Origin: a bacterium
GTDB taxonomy: Bacteria; Pseudomonadota; Alphaproteobacteria; Micavibrionales; UBA2020
NCBI GenBank assembly: GCA_029945425.1
Contig: JAQSDV010000002.1
Coordinates: forward strand, 751,960-815,959
Direction: 5' to 3'
DNA length: 64,000 nt
Positions 15,395-23,953 of the stretch are shown here, piece by piece. Position 1 is the stretch's first letter; each line of letters begins with the position of its first letter. The notes under the pieces were generated by a model. The model was not told the DNA's origin, did not search any database, and saw only the letters and a program-made list of their open reading frames with translations. The translations under genes and the position numbers were made by a program.

Positions 15395-16624
15395 ATGGTG
15401 ACTGCATCCAAGCAACTGTCCGGCCGTCGTGTCCTCCTGATTATTTCGGGCGGGATTGCGGCGTATAAGGGGCTCGACCTGATACGGCGGTTGCGCGATA
15501 CGGGGCTGGATGTGCGTTGCATCCTGACTTCCGGCGGCGCGCAGTTTATTACGCCGCTATCGGTTGCCGCGCTGTCGGAAAACAAGGTGCATACCGATAT
15601 TTTCTCGCTCACCGATGAATCCGGAATGGGGCATATCCGCCTTGCGCGTGAATGCGACCTTGTGCTGGTCGCGCCCGCCTCCGCCAATATTATCGCGCGC
15701 GCGGCGCGGGGCTTGGCGGATGACCTTGCCTCGACTGTTTTACTGGCGACTGACAAGCCTGTGATGTTCGCGCCTGCGATGAACCCTGTGATGCTGGCGA
15801 ATGCCGCCGTGCAGGAAAACCTCGAAACTTTGCGCAAGCGCGGCTACGGCATTATCGAACCGGGCGTCGGCGGCACCGCCTGCGGCGAAATCGGTTCCGG
15901 TCGTTTGGCTGAAGTGCCCGATATCGTCACCATTGTCAGCGATTTTTTTTTAAAGAACGCGCCGCTCCGGGGGTTTAAGGCGCTCGTCACATCCGGCCCG
16001 ACGTTTGAACCTCTCGATCCCGTCCGCTTCCTTGGCAACCGTTCATCCGGCAAGCAGGGCCATGCGATTGCCGAAGCACTCGCCTTCGCGGGCGCGCAAG
16101 TGACATTGATCAGCGGGCCAGTCAACGAAGCCCCGCCCCGATTTGTGCAGACCGTGCAAGTGCAAACCGCGCGCGAGATGCTGGAGGCCTGCCTGAAATC
16201 TCTGCCCGTCGATATCGCGGTCTGCGCCGCCGCCGTCGCGGATTTCCGTCCCGAAGATGTGTCCGACCGCAAAATCAAGAAATCCGGCAATGATCCCGTT
16301 TCGCTGAAACTGGTGCAGAACCCCGATATCCTCGCGACGCTGTCGCAGAGCAACCAGCGCCCGAAACTCGTCATCGGCTTCGCCGCCGAAACGAATGACG
16401 GGATGGAGAATGCAAAGGCAAAGCTCGCGAAAAAAGGCTGCGACTGGCTGGTGCTAAATGATGTCGGCGGCGGCAAGGTGTTCGGGCAGGACAGCAACAT
16501 CGTCACGCTGCTGCGCAAATCCGGCAATGATATCGCATCCGACACATGGGCTGAAAAATCGAAAAAAGACGTCGCCCGCGATCTGGTCGCCGCGGCTGTT
16601 GCTTTCATGGGCAAACCGGCCTAA
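15395..16624 (+). CDS. coaBC: Bifunctional phosphopantothenoylcysteine decarboxylase/synthetase
   Basis: CoaC (residues 1-190) is a flavin decarboxylase and CoaB (190-409) couples 4'-phosphopantothenate to cysteine. Motifs are SGGIAAYKGLDLIRRL, GHIRLARECDL with the active-site His, APAMNPVM, ACGEIGSGRLAE (lid Cys), TSGPTFEPLDPVRFLGNRSS, AAVADFRP and KIKKSG. The PAMN loop lacks the usual Trp after M (PVMLANAAV). With coaX at 5.7 kb this gives most of the pantothenate-to-CoA path. GAGG is very close to ATG 15395, so the GTG at 15398 could be the true start. Confidence 0.95.
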   Translation: MVTASKQLSGRRVLLIISGGIAAYKGLDLIRRLRDTGLDVRCILTSGGAQFITPLSVAALSENKVHTDIFSLTDESGMGHIRLARECDLVLVAPASANIIARAARGLADDLASTVLLATDKPVMFAPAMNPVMLANAAVQENLETLRKRGYGIIEPGVGGTACGEIGSGRLAEVPDIVTIVSDFFLKNAPLRGFKALVTSGPTFEPLDPVRFLGNRSSGKQGHAIAEALAFAGAQVTLISGPVNEAPPRFVQTVQVQTAREMLEACLKSLPVDIAVCAAAVADFRPEDVSDRKIKKSGNDPVSLKLVQNPDILATLSQSNQRPKLVIGFAAETNDGMENAKAKLAKKGCDWLVLNDVGGGKVFGQDSNIVTLLRKSGNDIASDTWAEKSKKDVARDLVAAAVAFMGKPA

Positions 16625-16726
16625 CCCGCTGGCCTTAAAAATAGTTCCCTAAATTTCCCAAGGAATTCGTGAGCGTCCGTACGCGTTTGTTCCGCGCAAC
16701 GCTGTATTTTCCTGTGGAGGGATATA

Positions 16727-17314
16727 ATGTCAGAGACCATCCCAACACCGACCTATGTCCAGCCTGTCCCGATGACCGTGCAGGACGATCCCTACACAAT
16801 CGGCACCTTTGCCAAGGGCTTCTTTGCCTTGGTGATTGTCATGGCGGTTGCGGGGGAGCTTTCCTATGACGGCGACCTCAAGGCCACGCATCCGGGGCCG
16901 GAGCAGGTCATGAAGGCTTGTGTCAGCACCTTCCGTGCGCACCCTCTCGCCCTGTCGATGGAGGCGGATATCTCCAAATCAGCGATGGCACTCGAAGGGT
17001 TAAGCGGTGCTGGGATTGTGGAGATGCTGGAAAAGAACCATTTCCACGTGGTCGACGACACGCGCCGCTATGCCGACAAGATGGTTTATAACGACCGCGC
17101 GCTGAAGGCGACGCGCAGCGCCAGCCGCTTCTGGCCGGAGATGCTGCGCAAGGATACCTGCGAAGTGACGCTGTTTATGAAGGACGGCGTAATCTCGGGC
17201 GCGAGCGCGCAGGCCGTGCGCACGCCGCATATTCCGCTGCCTAAAATGAATTTGGGCGGGATTCCGGCATTCGCGGGAGTGAAAAGCGCGGTTGGCACGC
17301 CCGTGATCAACTGA
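16727..17314 (+). CDS. Hypothetical single-pass membrane protein
   Basis: A 195-residue protein with a short cytoplasmic N-terminus, one membrane segment (FFALVIVMAVAGELSY, about residues 31-46) and a soluble domain of about 140 residues containing two Cys. I do not recognise the family. A strong SD (GGAGGG) precedes the ATG. A terminator at 17407 follows. Confidence 0.75.
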   Translation: MSETIPTPTYVQPVPMTVQDDPYTIGTFAKGFFALVIVMAVAGELSYDGDLKATHPGPEQVMKACVSTFRAHPLALSMEADISKSAMALEGLSGAGIVEMLEKNHFHVVDDTRRYADKMVYNDRALKATRSASRFWPEMLRKDTCEVTLFMKDGVISGASAQAVRTPHIPLPKMNLGGIPAFAGVKSAVGTPVIN

Positions 17315-17406
17315 CACGAGGCTGTTACAATCTCGAATTCCTGACACGGACAGTTTACGCAACAAAATTACCCTTCTGAAAATTCTATTAGTAATAACAA
17401 TGGCTT

Positions 17407-17443
17407 AAGCGGTTCCAAAGATAAACTTTGGAGCCGCTTTTTC
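17407..17443 (+). terminator. Rho-independent terminator
   Basis: A 14-base-pair stem (AAGCGGTTCCAAAG with CTTTGGAGCCGCTT, one G-U pair) over loop ATAAA, followed by a T run. It ends the transcript of the 16727 gene. Confidence 0.88.
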
Positions 17444-17519
17444 ATTCTGGATCGTTGGTTTGGGCAGATGAGCGAGATAACACGGCCCTGAAAGAAGGCC
17501 AGAAAGACCGGAGGACACC

Positions 17520-17813
17520 ATGCAAACCGAATTTGAACCCATCCTGATCGAAGAAGTCGAAGCCCCGATTGAAAACGCGGTTCAGTACCGCGAATTCGGC
17601 ACCATCGCAAAACGCGTCGGTGGCGCGATCATTGCGGTGGCGATGCTGATCGCCCTGCCTTCGCTGGAAACGAACAAGGTGATTGCGGAGAACGTCTCGA
17701 TCGCAAGCCTGAGCTGCTCGCCCGCAACCTCGTTCCTGCACAAGGATGGCTGTGTAATGCCCGCCCTTGGCAAAAGCAGCGAAATCCTGGCCAACGTCAT
17801 CAAGGCACAATAA
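17520..17813 (+). CDS. Small hypothetical membrane protein
   Basis: A 97-residue protein with an acidic N-terminus (EPILIEEVEAPIE), one hydrophobic segment (VGGAIIAVAMLIALPSL, about residues 33-49) and a short outer part with two Cys (SLSCSPATSFLHKDGC) that could form a disulfide. GGAGG is 5 bases before the ATG. It is not recognised. It resembles the 16727 product in plan, one helix then a Cys-containing domain. The gene stops 3 bases before the convergent porin gene. Confidence 0.68.
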   Translation: MQTEFEPILIEEVEAPIENAVQYREFGTIAKRVGGAIIAVAMLIALPSLETNKVIAENVSIASLSCSPATSFLHKDGCVMPALGKSSEILANVIKAQ

Positions 17814-17816
17814 AAG

Positions 17817-18611
17817 TTATTCGGCGCCGCCGAATTTATGGCTGATCGTCAGCACGGCGGTTGCGGAGCATCCATCGGGGCATTGCGACTTCGACAGGTT
17901 GGTATCGATATACTGCAACGCAAAATCAACCCCCTGCCACGCATAGGTCGCACCCAACGACCAATCATTGTACGAGCCAACGCCGAAGCGCGCCTTGTCA
18001 TCAATATACTGATGCCCGAAAGAACCCGTGACGCCAAAGCCGGTGTCGCGGATAGGCGCATCGGCCTGAAACTTGCCGTAGACGCCGGTGCCGCTGTCGC
18101 CCGAATTGTCGGGGGTATAGATGACGGCCGCCTTGGTATTGACGATATCGATGCTGCGGCCGACAGCGAGGGTATATTCCTGCAGGTCGTAATCAAGCGC
18201 GTCCGACGCGCCCGGATAGAAAATGGCATTCGCCATTACGTCCCAGTCAAAGCCCGCCCATTCGGTCGCGTAACCGACATAGGTATCCAGTTCGTACGTG
18301 GCTTCATAGCTGTCGTTGAAGTCGACATTGGATGCCCAGACGCCCGCGTAAATGCCGCTGTCATGTTCCCAGTCGATGCTGCCCTGTATCGCGGGCTTTT
18401 CGTCTGTCTGGGACATACCGCGGTCGCGGTAATCGGTGGTGCCGGTCAGGGTCGCGGAAAATGTGCCGTAGGGGCTGGCGGCTTCGGCGGTTTCTTCGGC
18501 CTTCGGCTCGCCTGCGGGCAGCTGCACGGGCGATGCCGTTTCCTGCGCCATGGCGGCGTGAGAAATGAAACATGTCAGCGCCGCAACCGCAACCAAACCC
18601 CGCAACGTCAT
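17817..18611 (-). CDS. TorF-family putative porin
   Basis: Outer-membrane beta-barrel protein of 264 residues with a signal peptide (LVAVAALTCFISHAAMA). It has the family pattern TDYRDRGMSQTDEKPAIQGS, GIYAGVWASNVDF, YELDTYVGYATE and alternating hydrophobic strands, ending LTISHKFGGAE. Such proteins (Gcw_chp) are thought to form small channels; the substrate is not known. The start at 18611 has GGGGAAG 5 bases upstream. A longer in-frame reading reaches into the AsnB-like gene and has no signal peptide, so I rejected it. Confidence 0.88.
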   Translation of the reverse strand: MTLRGLVAVAALTCFISHAAMAQETASPVQLPAGEPKAEETAEAASPYGTFSATLTGTTDYRDRGMSQTDEKPAIQGSIDWEHDSGIYAGVWASNVDFNDSYEATYELDTYVGYATEWAGFDWDVMANAIFYPGASDALDYDLQEYTLAVGRSIDIVNTKAAVIYTPDNSGDSGTGVYGKFQADAPIRDTGFGVTGSFGHQYIDDKARFGVGSYNDWSLGATYAWQGVDFALQYIDTNLSKSQCPDGCSATAVLTISHKFGGAE

Positions 18612-18622
18612 TTTTCTTCCCC

Positions 18623-20551
18623 TTATGATGAAATCCAGCCTTTTTCGTGATCGATAAATATCCTGAACCAAAGCTCCGTCACGAGCAAGGCAAAAACCTG
18701 CTTCTGCGACATGCCGCCGCCCGACTTGGCATTGGCGACCATCTGGCGCACGGCGGCCGGATCGAACAGCCCGCGGCGTCTGATGCTTTGCTCCGACAGG
18801 CAGACCTCCACCATGTCGCGCAAGGGACCCCGCGCAAGGCAGATATCCAGCATGCCCTTGCCCGGCAGTTGCGGCGCGGCGCGCAGCGATGCGCCGGTCA
18901 GGCCGGGCATCGTCTTGTCGACGTAATTGCGCAGCAATATCTTGCGGCCGTTTTCGGTGCGGCGCAGGCGGTCGGGCACGCCCAGCATAAACGCGAACAG
19001 CTTGTGGTCCATGAACGGCAGGCGCGTGCCGAGCGAATTGAAGCCCGCAATCTTGTCGATGACCGTCAGGATGCCGTCCTGCAGGAAATGGTCGCCCTGC
19101 ATGCCCATAAGGGCCGAGAGCTGCGTGGGCCATGATTGCGCGGGGCGTTCGCGGTCGGTAAACGCGCCCAGCAGCGGCGTCATCGCGCCGCCATAGATTT
19201 CCTGCCTGTCGCGCGCGCTGATGAGCGAGGCCACGACCATGTATTGCTGCTGCAGCGTGCCGCTATGCATCGTTTCGGCAAAATCGGCAAGGCGCTGCTT
19301 GTTGCGCGGGCCGATCCTGCCCATGAAATGCAATTTGCGCGCAATGGTCGCGAGCGGCATGTAATCTTTCGTGCGCGCGAACAGCTTCCAGAAAAATTTC
19401 GGCATGCCATAGGCGGCCATCAGCGAGTCGTGCTGCGGATAGTTCATGAACACGTTATTCGCGCCGATGCCTGACATCGCGACCTTGACCTTCGACGACG
19501 CGAGGCGCGCCATCAGGTGCATGGTCAGTATCTGCGGGTCGGCGACGGGCTGGTCGAGCGCCCAGACGAGTTCGGGCAGCCTGTCCATGTATTCCGGTTC
19601 GAAATCGATTGCGTGATGCACGGCACCGATGCGCCCCGCCAGTTCCGCAGGCCCCGGCACGCCGTCGATATCGCGGCCGAAGGAGCCGGAGAATACGCTG
19701 ATCGGCTTGGACGTATTCTTGGCCATCGAAGAAAGGATCGCGGCGGATTCAAGGCTGCCCGTTGCAAATGCGCCGAGCGACACATCCGGCAACTGGCGCA
19801 TCGCGACCGCTTCGTCGAACAACTGGTCGAAACGCGCCTGAAAATCTCCGTCGGTTTTCAGCGCGGGATCGGGCGTGGAGTGGGAATCCCATTGCCAGTA
19901 CGGCTCGATCGCCACATGCAGGCCGGGGTTCCAGATCATGCGGTGGCCGGGGGGCAGCATATGGATGCCCTTGAACAGCCCCACTTCGCCGGGCGTATAA
20001 CCAAGCGTCAGGAAAGCGTCGACCCCGACAAGGTCTGGTATCGCGCGCACCGACGGATGCTCCAGCAGCGACTTGATTTCGGACGCGAAGACGAAGGCGC
20101 CCGACTGCGTCGTGGTGTAATACAGCGACTGCACGCCCATCGGGTCGCGCGCGATGAAGACAAGCCCTTTCTCGATATCATGCACGGCAAAGGCGAAATG
20201 CCCGCGCATATGCGTGACGCAGGTAAAGCCATAGGCGCGGTAGAGGTTAAGCACCACTTCCGTATCCGTTTGCGTGCGGAAGGCGAGGCCTTTTTTTTCC
20301 AGCTTTTCGCGCTGTTCCTTGTAATTGTAAAGCTCGCCGGAAAAGGCGATGGCGAATTTGCGGTCTTCGGAATAAAGCGGCTGCCAGTTTTCATCGGGAT
20401 CGATGGTGGCGAGACGGCGCATGCCCATATGAACGGGCGGGTCGATGTGGAACCCCTCGCCGTCCGGCCCGCGATGGCTTAACTTGCGCACCATTGCCTG
20501 CAGCACGGCAAGTTCCTGCGGGTTCCCGAGATATCCGGCGATGCCGCTCAT
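18623..20551 (-). CDS. Asparagine synthetase-like protein with both active sites degenerate
   Basis: Has the full AsnB architecture over 642 residues: an N-terminal glutaminase (Ntn) domain (1-200) and a C-terminal synthetase domain (230-620). The nucleophile Cys2 is Ser (MSGIAG), the glutaminase motif NGEIYN reads SGELYN, the ATP pyrophosphatase loop SGGLDS is TGSLES (about 262-268), and the SGEGSDE-type motif is SGIGANN (about 358-364). Fold residues such as RHGPD-like HRGPDGEG, DTEVVL, ARDPMGVQSLYY, LPFMDHKL and GRKILLRN are kept. It is unlikely to make asparagine by the known chemistry. It starts inside an ATGA overlap with the CorC gene. Confidence 0.88.
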   Translation of the reverse strand: MSGIAGYLGNPQELAVLQAMVRKLSHRGPDGEGFHIDPPVHMGMRRLATIDPDENWQPLYSEDRKFAIAFSGELYNYKEQREKLEKKGLAFRTQTDTEVVLNLYRAYGFTCVTHMRGHFAFAVHDIEKGLVFIARDPMGVQSLYYTTTQSGAFVFASEIKSLLEHPSVRAIPDLVGVDAFLTLGYTPGEVGLFKGIHMLPPGHRMIWNPGLHVAIEPYWQWDSHSTPDPALKTDGDFQARFDQLFDEAVAMRQLPDVSLGAFATGSLESAAILSSMAKNTSKPISVFSGSFGRDIDGVPGPAELAGRIGAVHHAIDFEPEYMDRLPELVWALDQPVADPQILTMHLMARLASSKVKVAMSGIGANNVFMNYPQHDSLMAAYGMPKFFWKLFARTKDYMPLATIARKLHFMGRIGPRNKQRLADFAETMHSGTLQQQYMVVASLISARDRQEIYGGAMTPLLGAFTDRERPAQSWPTQLSALMGMQGDHFLQDGILTVIDKIAGFNSLGTRLPFMDHKLFAFMLGVPDRLRRTENGRKILLRNYVDKTMPGLTGASLRAAPQLPGKGMLDICLARGPLRDMVEVCLSEQSIRRRGLFDPAAVRQMVANAKSGGGMSQKQVFALLVTELWFRIFIDHEKGWISS

Positions 20552-21861
20552 GCGTAGGCTTCCTTGTGCTGGGTCAGGCCGGGTGCGGTGGTGGAGAGTG
20601 GCGTCACCTTGACCAGCATCACCTGGTTGCGCTGCTTCTTCACGATTTCAAACCGGCATTCAAAGAAATTGAACACCTGCCCCACCTTCGGGATGCGCTG
20701 CGATTCAAACAGCACGAGGCCGGCGACCGTCGAATAATCGTCATCCGGCAAAGACCAGCCGAGGTCGCGGTTGAGGTCGCGGATCGTCACCTTGCCGTCG
20801 ATCACATAGCTGCCATCGGCCTGCGCGCGCAGCCCCGACACGGCGACATCGTGTTCGTCATCGATCTGGCCGACGATTTCTTCCAGAATGTCTTCCATCG
20901 TGATCATGCCCGTAACCACGCCATATTCATCGACCATGATCGCGAAATGTTCGCGGCGGCGGCGGAAGGCCTGCAACTGGTCAAAAACGGTCGTTGATTC
21001 AGGGATGAACCACGGTTCCATCATCGCAGCCGGCATGTTGATTTTGGATACGTCGCCGTTGCAATGGCGCAGTTCCTGCAGCAGCAGTTTGGTATGCACG
21101 ACGCCCACGATATTGTCGGGGCTGGCGCGCCATGCGGGAATGCGTGTATAGGCGCTGTGCAGCACTTCGTCGACAATCTGCGCGACCGGCAGGTCGAGGT
21201 TGATCATGTTGACGGAGCGGCGGTGGATCATGATTTTTTCGACCTTCACGTCGGCGAGATCCATGATCGACCGCATCATCGCGCCCTTGCCCTGGTCGGA
21301 CGGCACTTCTTCCTCGGATTCCTTGAACAGTTCGATTGCGCCGCGCAACTCTTCCTCATGCGCGGTTTCGGAATGGCCGTGGGTATCGACGCCGAAGGCC
21401 TTGAACATCACGCCCACAATCTTGCCGACCGTGATAGTAACGGGGGAAAACAGGGCGATCACGATGCGCACGGGCACCGCCAGCGTCAGCGCCATGCGGT
21501 CGGCATGCATCAGGGCGTAGGTTTTCGGCACGACTTCGGCAAAAATAAACACGATCACCGTCACGCCCATCGTCGCGACCACGACGCCGGTACTGCCCAG
21601 CACCTGCACCAGCACGGATGTGGCAAGCGCCGAGGCAAAGATGTTCATGAAGCTGTTGCCGAGCAGCAGCGCGCTGATGAGCTGTTCTTTCTTCTCGCGC
21701 AGGTGCAGCACAAGGCTCGCCATTTTGTTGCCGTCCGCCTCAAGCGCCACCATCCGCGCGCGGGATGCCCCCGTCAGCGCCGTTTCCGCGCCCGCGAAGA
21801 AACCGGACGCGATCAGCATGCAGATAAAGCCGAGCAGTTCAAACCAGTGGTTCGTGTCCAT
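20548..21861 (-). CDS. CNNM/CorC-family protein (DUF21, CBS pair, CorC_HlyC)
   Basis: Inner-membrane protein of 437 residues, related to CorC/HlyC magnesium-cobalt efflux proteins. The DUF21 domain (1-190) has four hydrophobic segments and the mark FFAGAETALTGASRARM. A CBS pair (about 205-330) includes TRIPAWRASPDNIVGVVHTK and YGVVTGMITMEDILEEIVGQI, and a CorC_HlyC domain closes it. The family exports or regulates divalent cations; the exact ion is unknown. It lies between aroB and the AsnB-like gene, with which it overlaps by 4 bases. Confidence 0.92.
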   Translation of the reverse strand: MDTNHWFELLGFICMLIASGFFAGAETALTGASRARMVALEADGNKMASLVLHLREKKEQLISALLLGNSFMNIFASALATSVLVQVLGSTGVVVATMGVTVIVFIFAEVVPKTYALMHADRMALTLAVPVRIVIALFSPVTITVGKIVGVMFKAFGVDTHGHSETAHEEELRGAIELFKESEEEVPSDQGKGAMMRSIMDLADVKVEKIMIHRRSVNMINLDLPVAQIVDEVLHSAYTRIPAWRASPDNIVGVVHTKLLLQELRHCNGDVSKINMPAAMMEPWFIPESTTVFDQLQAFRRRREHFAIMVDEYGVVTGMITMEDILEEIVGQIDDEHDVAVSGLRAQADGSYVIDGKVTIRDLNRDLGWSLPDDDYSTVAGLVLFESQRIPKVGQVFNFFECRFEIVKKQRNQVMLVKVTPLSTTAPGLTQHKEAYA

Positions 21862-21875
21862 GTTCTTCCCGTCCC

Positions 21876-22988
21876 TTATCCGCCGAAACGGCTGCGTAAA
21901 AATTCGGTGACTTTGGCTTCATCCACGTCATTCGCCACGAACGACTTGCCGATGCCGCGCGCGAGGATGAAGGTCATCTTGCCGTCTTTTGCTTTTTTGT
22001 CGCCCTTCATGCGGGCCAGCACATCGGCTGCGGTCACCTTGAACGGCGGCGCCTGCAGCAGGCCCGTCCTGTCGAGGTGTTTGGCGAGCGCGTCGGTATC
22101 GGCGGCGGGGCACAATCCGGCCTCGCGCGAGAAATCAAATGCGAGCTTCAGCCCGATGCCGACCGCTTCGCCATGCAGCAGACGTCCGTCATAACCGCCG
22201 ATCGCTTCCAGCGCATGGCCGAAGGTATGGCCGAGGTTGAGGAGCGCGCGGATGTCTTTCAGCTCTTTCTCGTCCGCCTGTACGATGGCGGCCTTGGCCT
22301 TGCAGCTGTATTCGATGGCATAAGTGAGCGCGGCAGCATCGCCCGCCAGCAATTTCTGGCCGTTCTGTTCCAGCCACTGGAAAAATTCGGGGCTGTCGAT
22401 CAGAGCGTATTTGAGGATTTCGGCATAGCCCGATTTCAATTCGCGCTCCGGCAGCGTGCGCAGCGTGCCGGTATCGATCAGCACGGTTTTGGGCTGATAA
22501 AACGTGCCGACAAGGTTTTTGCCCTGCGGAGAATTAATAGCGGTCTTGCCGCCGACGGAGCTGTCGACCTGCGCCAGTAACGTCGTCGGCACCTGCACGA
22601 AATTGATGCCGCGCAGGATGATGGATGCGGCGAACCCCGTGATATCGCCGATCACCCCGCCGCCCAGCGCCACCAGCGCCGATTTGCGGTCGAGTTTGTA
22701 GCCGAGCGTTTTTTCGATGATGTGCTGCAACTGCTGGAAACTTTTCGTTTCCTCGCCCGCCGGCAGGATCACGGGCGGATAGGGCGTGAAGCCCGCGAAT
22801 TCCAGCGCATGCATGAAATCGAACAGGTAATGCTTCGCCACCTGTTCATCGGTCACGACGCAGATTTTTTTCGACGGCAGGATGGGTTTCAGCATATCGC
22901 CCGCGCGCGACAGCAGCCCCTCGCCGATATGGATGTCGTAGGAGGCGGACGACGCCGCGACATTTACGATGCTATGCGCCACGGTCAC
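21876..22988 (-). CDS. aroB: 3-dehydroquinate synthase
   Basis: Second step of the shikimate pathway: DAHP to 3-dehydroquinate, NAD and Zn dependent. 370 residues, normal length. Motifs are LPAGEETKSF, LGGGVIGDITGFAAS, QVPTTLLAQVDSSVGGKTAIN, KNLVGTFYQP, SGYAEILKYALI and LNLGHTFGHALE (metal His). Its start lies 17 bases inside aroK, so the two are coupled, as in many proteobacteria. Confidence 0.96.
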   Translation of the reverse strand: MTVAHSIVNVAASSASYDIHIGEGLLSRAGDMLKPILPSKKICVVTDEQVAKHYLFDFMHALEFAGFTPYPPVILPAGEETKSFQQLQHIIEKTLGYKLDRKSALVALGGGVIGDITGFAASIILRGINFVQVPTTLLAQVDSSVGGKTAINSPQGKNLVGTFYQPKTVLIDTGTLRTLPERELKSGYAEILKYALIDSPEFFQWLEQNGQKLLAGDAAALTYAIEYSCKAKAAIVQADEKELKDIRALLNLGHTFGHALEAIGGYDGRLLHGEAVGIGLKLAFDFSREAGLCPAADTDALAKHLDRTGLLQAPPFKVTAADVLARMKGDKKAKDGKMTFILARGIGKSFVANDVDEAKVTEFLRSRFGG

Positions 22989-23508
22989 GTTTCCATTTTT
23001 CCAGTTGCTCGATGATAATGCGCGCCATGTGCCGGGGCGACTGGTCGTCGGTCACCACGGTGATGTCTGCCTCAGCGTAAACCGGATAACGCGCATCGAT
23101 CAACTGCGACAGTTTCTCCGTGCGGTCGACCCCGCGCAGCAGCGGCCGGTTATCGGTGCGGGATGTGCGCTCGACCAGTGTCTCGAGGCTCGCCTTGAGC
23201 CAGACGGAAACGGCTTTCGTTTTTACCGCGTCGCGGATATCGGACTGGATGAACGCGCCGCCACCCGATGCCAGCACCTTGGGCCCGCTTTCAAGCAGGC
23301 GCAGCATGACCTTTTTCTCGCCCTTGCGGAATTCAGGTTCGCCGAGCGCATCGAAGATTTCGGGAATCGACATACCCGCCGCTTTTTCAATTTCCTTGTC
23401 CGAGTCAATAAACGGCATTTTCAGAAGGCGGGAAAGCTCGATCCCCACCCTGCTCTTGCCCGAACCCATCAGGCCGATCAGCACAATGATTTCGTGTGAA
23501 AATTCCAT
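22972..23508 (-). CDS. aroK: Shikimate kinase
   Basis: Phosphorylates shikimate with ATP. 178 residues with Walker A GLMGSGKSRVG, DSDKEIEKAAGMSIPEIF (Mg and substrate binding), EFRKGEKKVML, LASGGGAF, and the lid region RTDNRPLLRG. First gene of aroK-aroB-CorC-AsnB-like-porin, all on the minus strand and closely packed. Divergent from the small protein and xerD to the right. Confidence 0.96.
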   Translation of the reverse strand: MEFSHEIIVLIGLMGSGKSRVGIELSRLLKMPFIDSDKEIEKAAGMSIPEIFDALGEPEFRKGEKKVMLRLLESGPKVLASGGGAFIQSDIRDAVKTKAVSVWLKASLETLVERTSRTDNRPLLRGVDRTEKLSQLIDARYPVYAEADITVVTDDQSPRHMARIIIEQLEKWKRDRGA

Positions 23509-23607
23509 ATTTTCCCGTAATTACAATGCGTTAGTTTCGCATTACCCCGCGTTGAAATCAAGCATTGTGACCTTATATCTTTCTGTAAGATTTATGAAAA
23601 AAGGCTG

Positions 23608-23636
23608 TTGACTTATGCTCAAGCAATATGTAATAA
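23608..23636 (+). promoter_or_regulatory. Sigma70-type promoter
   Basis: TTGACT (23608-23613), 17 bases, TAATAA (23631-23636). It predicts a transcript starting near 23643 with a leader of about 155 bases before the 51-residue gene. Confidence 0.7.
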
Positions 23637-23654
23637 GTAAGCAGCTTTATGGTA

Positions 23655-23790
23655 TATATCCTTTCCAGAGTCGCCTTGCGCCTTGCGCGCAGAAACACGA
23701 AGGAAAGGGTAGTCAGGAAGCGAAGCAGGAAGTATGCTAAGGCGCAAACTTCAGGACGGCTGAAGACAAAGGTCCACCCTAACAAGAGAG
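23655..23790 (+). ncRNA. Structured leader RNA of the 51-residue gene
   Basis: The predicted 5' leader has several inverted repeats: CCTTTCC with GGAAAGG, TTGCGCCTT with AAGGCGCAA, and a CTTCAG/CTGAAG hairpin near its 3' end. Nested pairs of this kind suggest a folded RNA, which might be a cis-regulator. It matches no riboswitch that I can recognise. Boundaries are approximate. Confidence 0.4.
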
Positions 23791-23797
23791 ACTATAT

Positions 23798-23953
23798 ATG
23801 TTATCCAAACTTGCTTTGGTCCTTGTTATGGTGGCGCTTATTTCTGCAGCGGGCGGCTTCGTGGTACTGGCGGCTTGGGACGTACCAGTGACGCAGACAC
23901 CCGTGGAGAAGGCGCTCGACAACAGCCGCTTTCTTGAAAAGAGCTCTTTGTAA
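23798..23953 (+). CDS. 51-residue single-pass membrane or secreted protein
   Basis: Encodes 51 residues: a hydrophobic N-terminus (LALVLVMVALISAAGGFVVL) then a polar tail (WDVPVTQTPVEKALDN, ending EKSSL). A purine-rich SD-like AGAGAG lies about 8 bases before the ATG, and a good promoter with a long leader lies upstream. The hydrophobic part could be a signal peptide or an anchor. Third-position bias looks coding. It is not recognised. Confidence 0.62.
   Translation: MLSKLALVLVMVALISAAGGFVVLAAWDVPVTQTPVEKALDNSRFLEKSSL

Noticed and set aside
23649..23891. 80-residue basic ORF in the leader of the 51-residue gene
   Set aside because: No SD, unusual Arg/Lys/Trp composition, and it overlaps the better supported small gene in another frame; the inverted repeats there fit RNA structure better.
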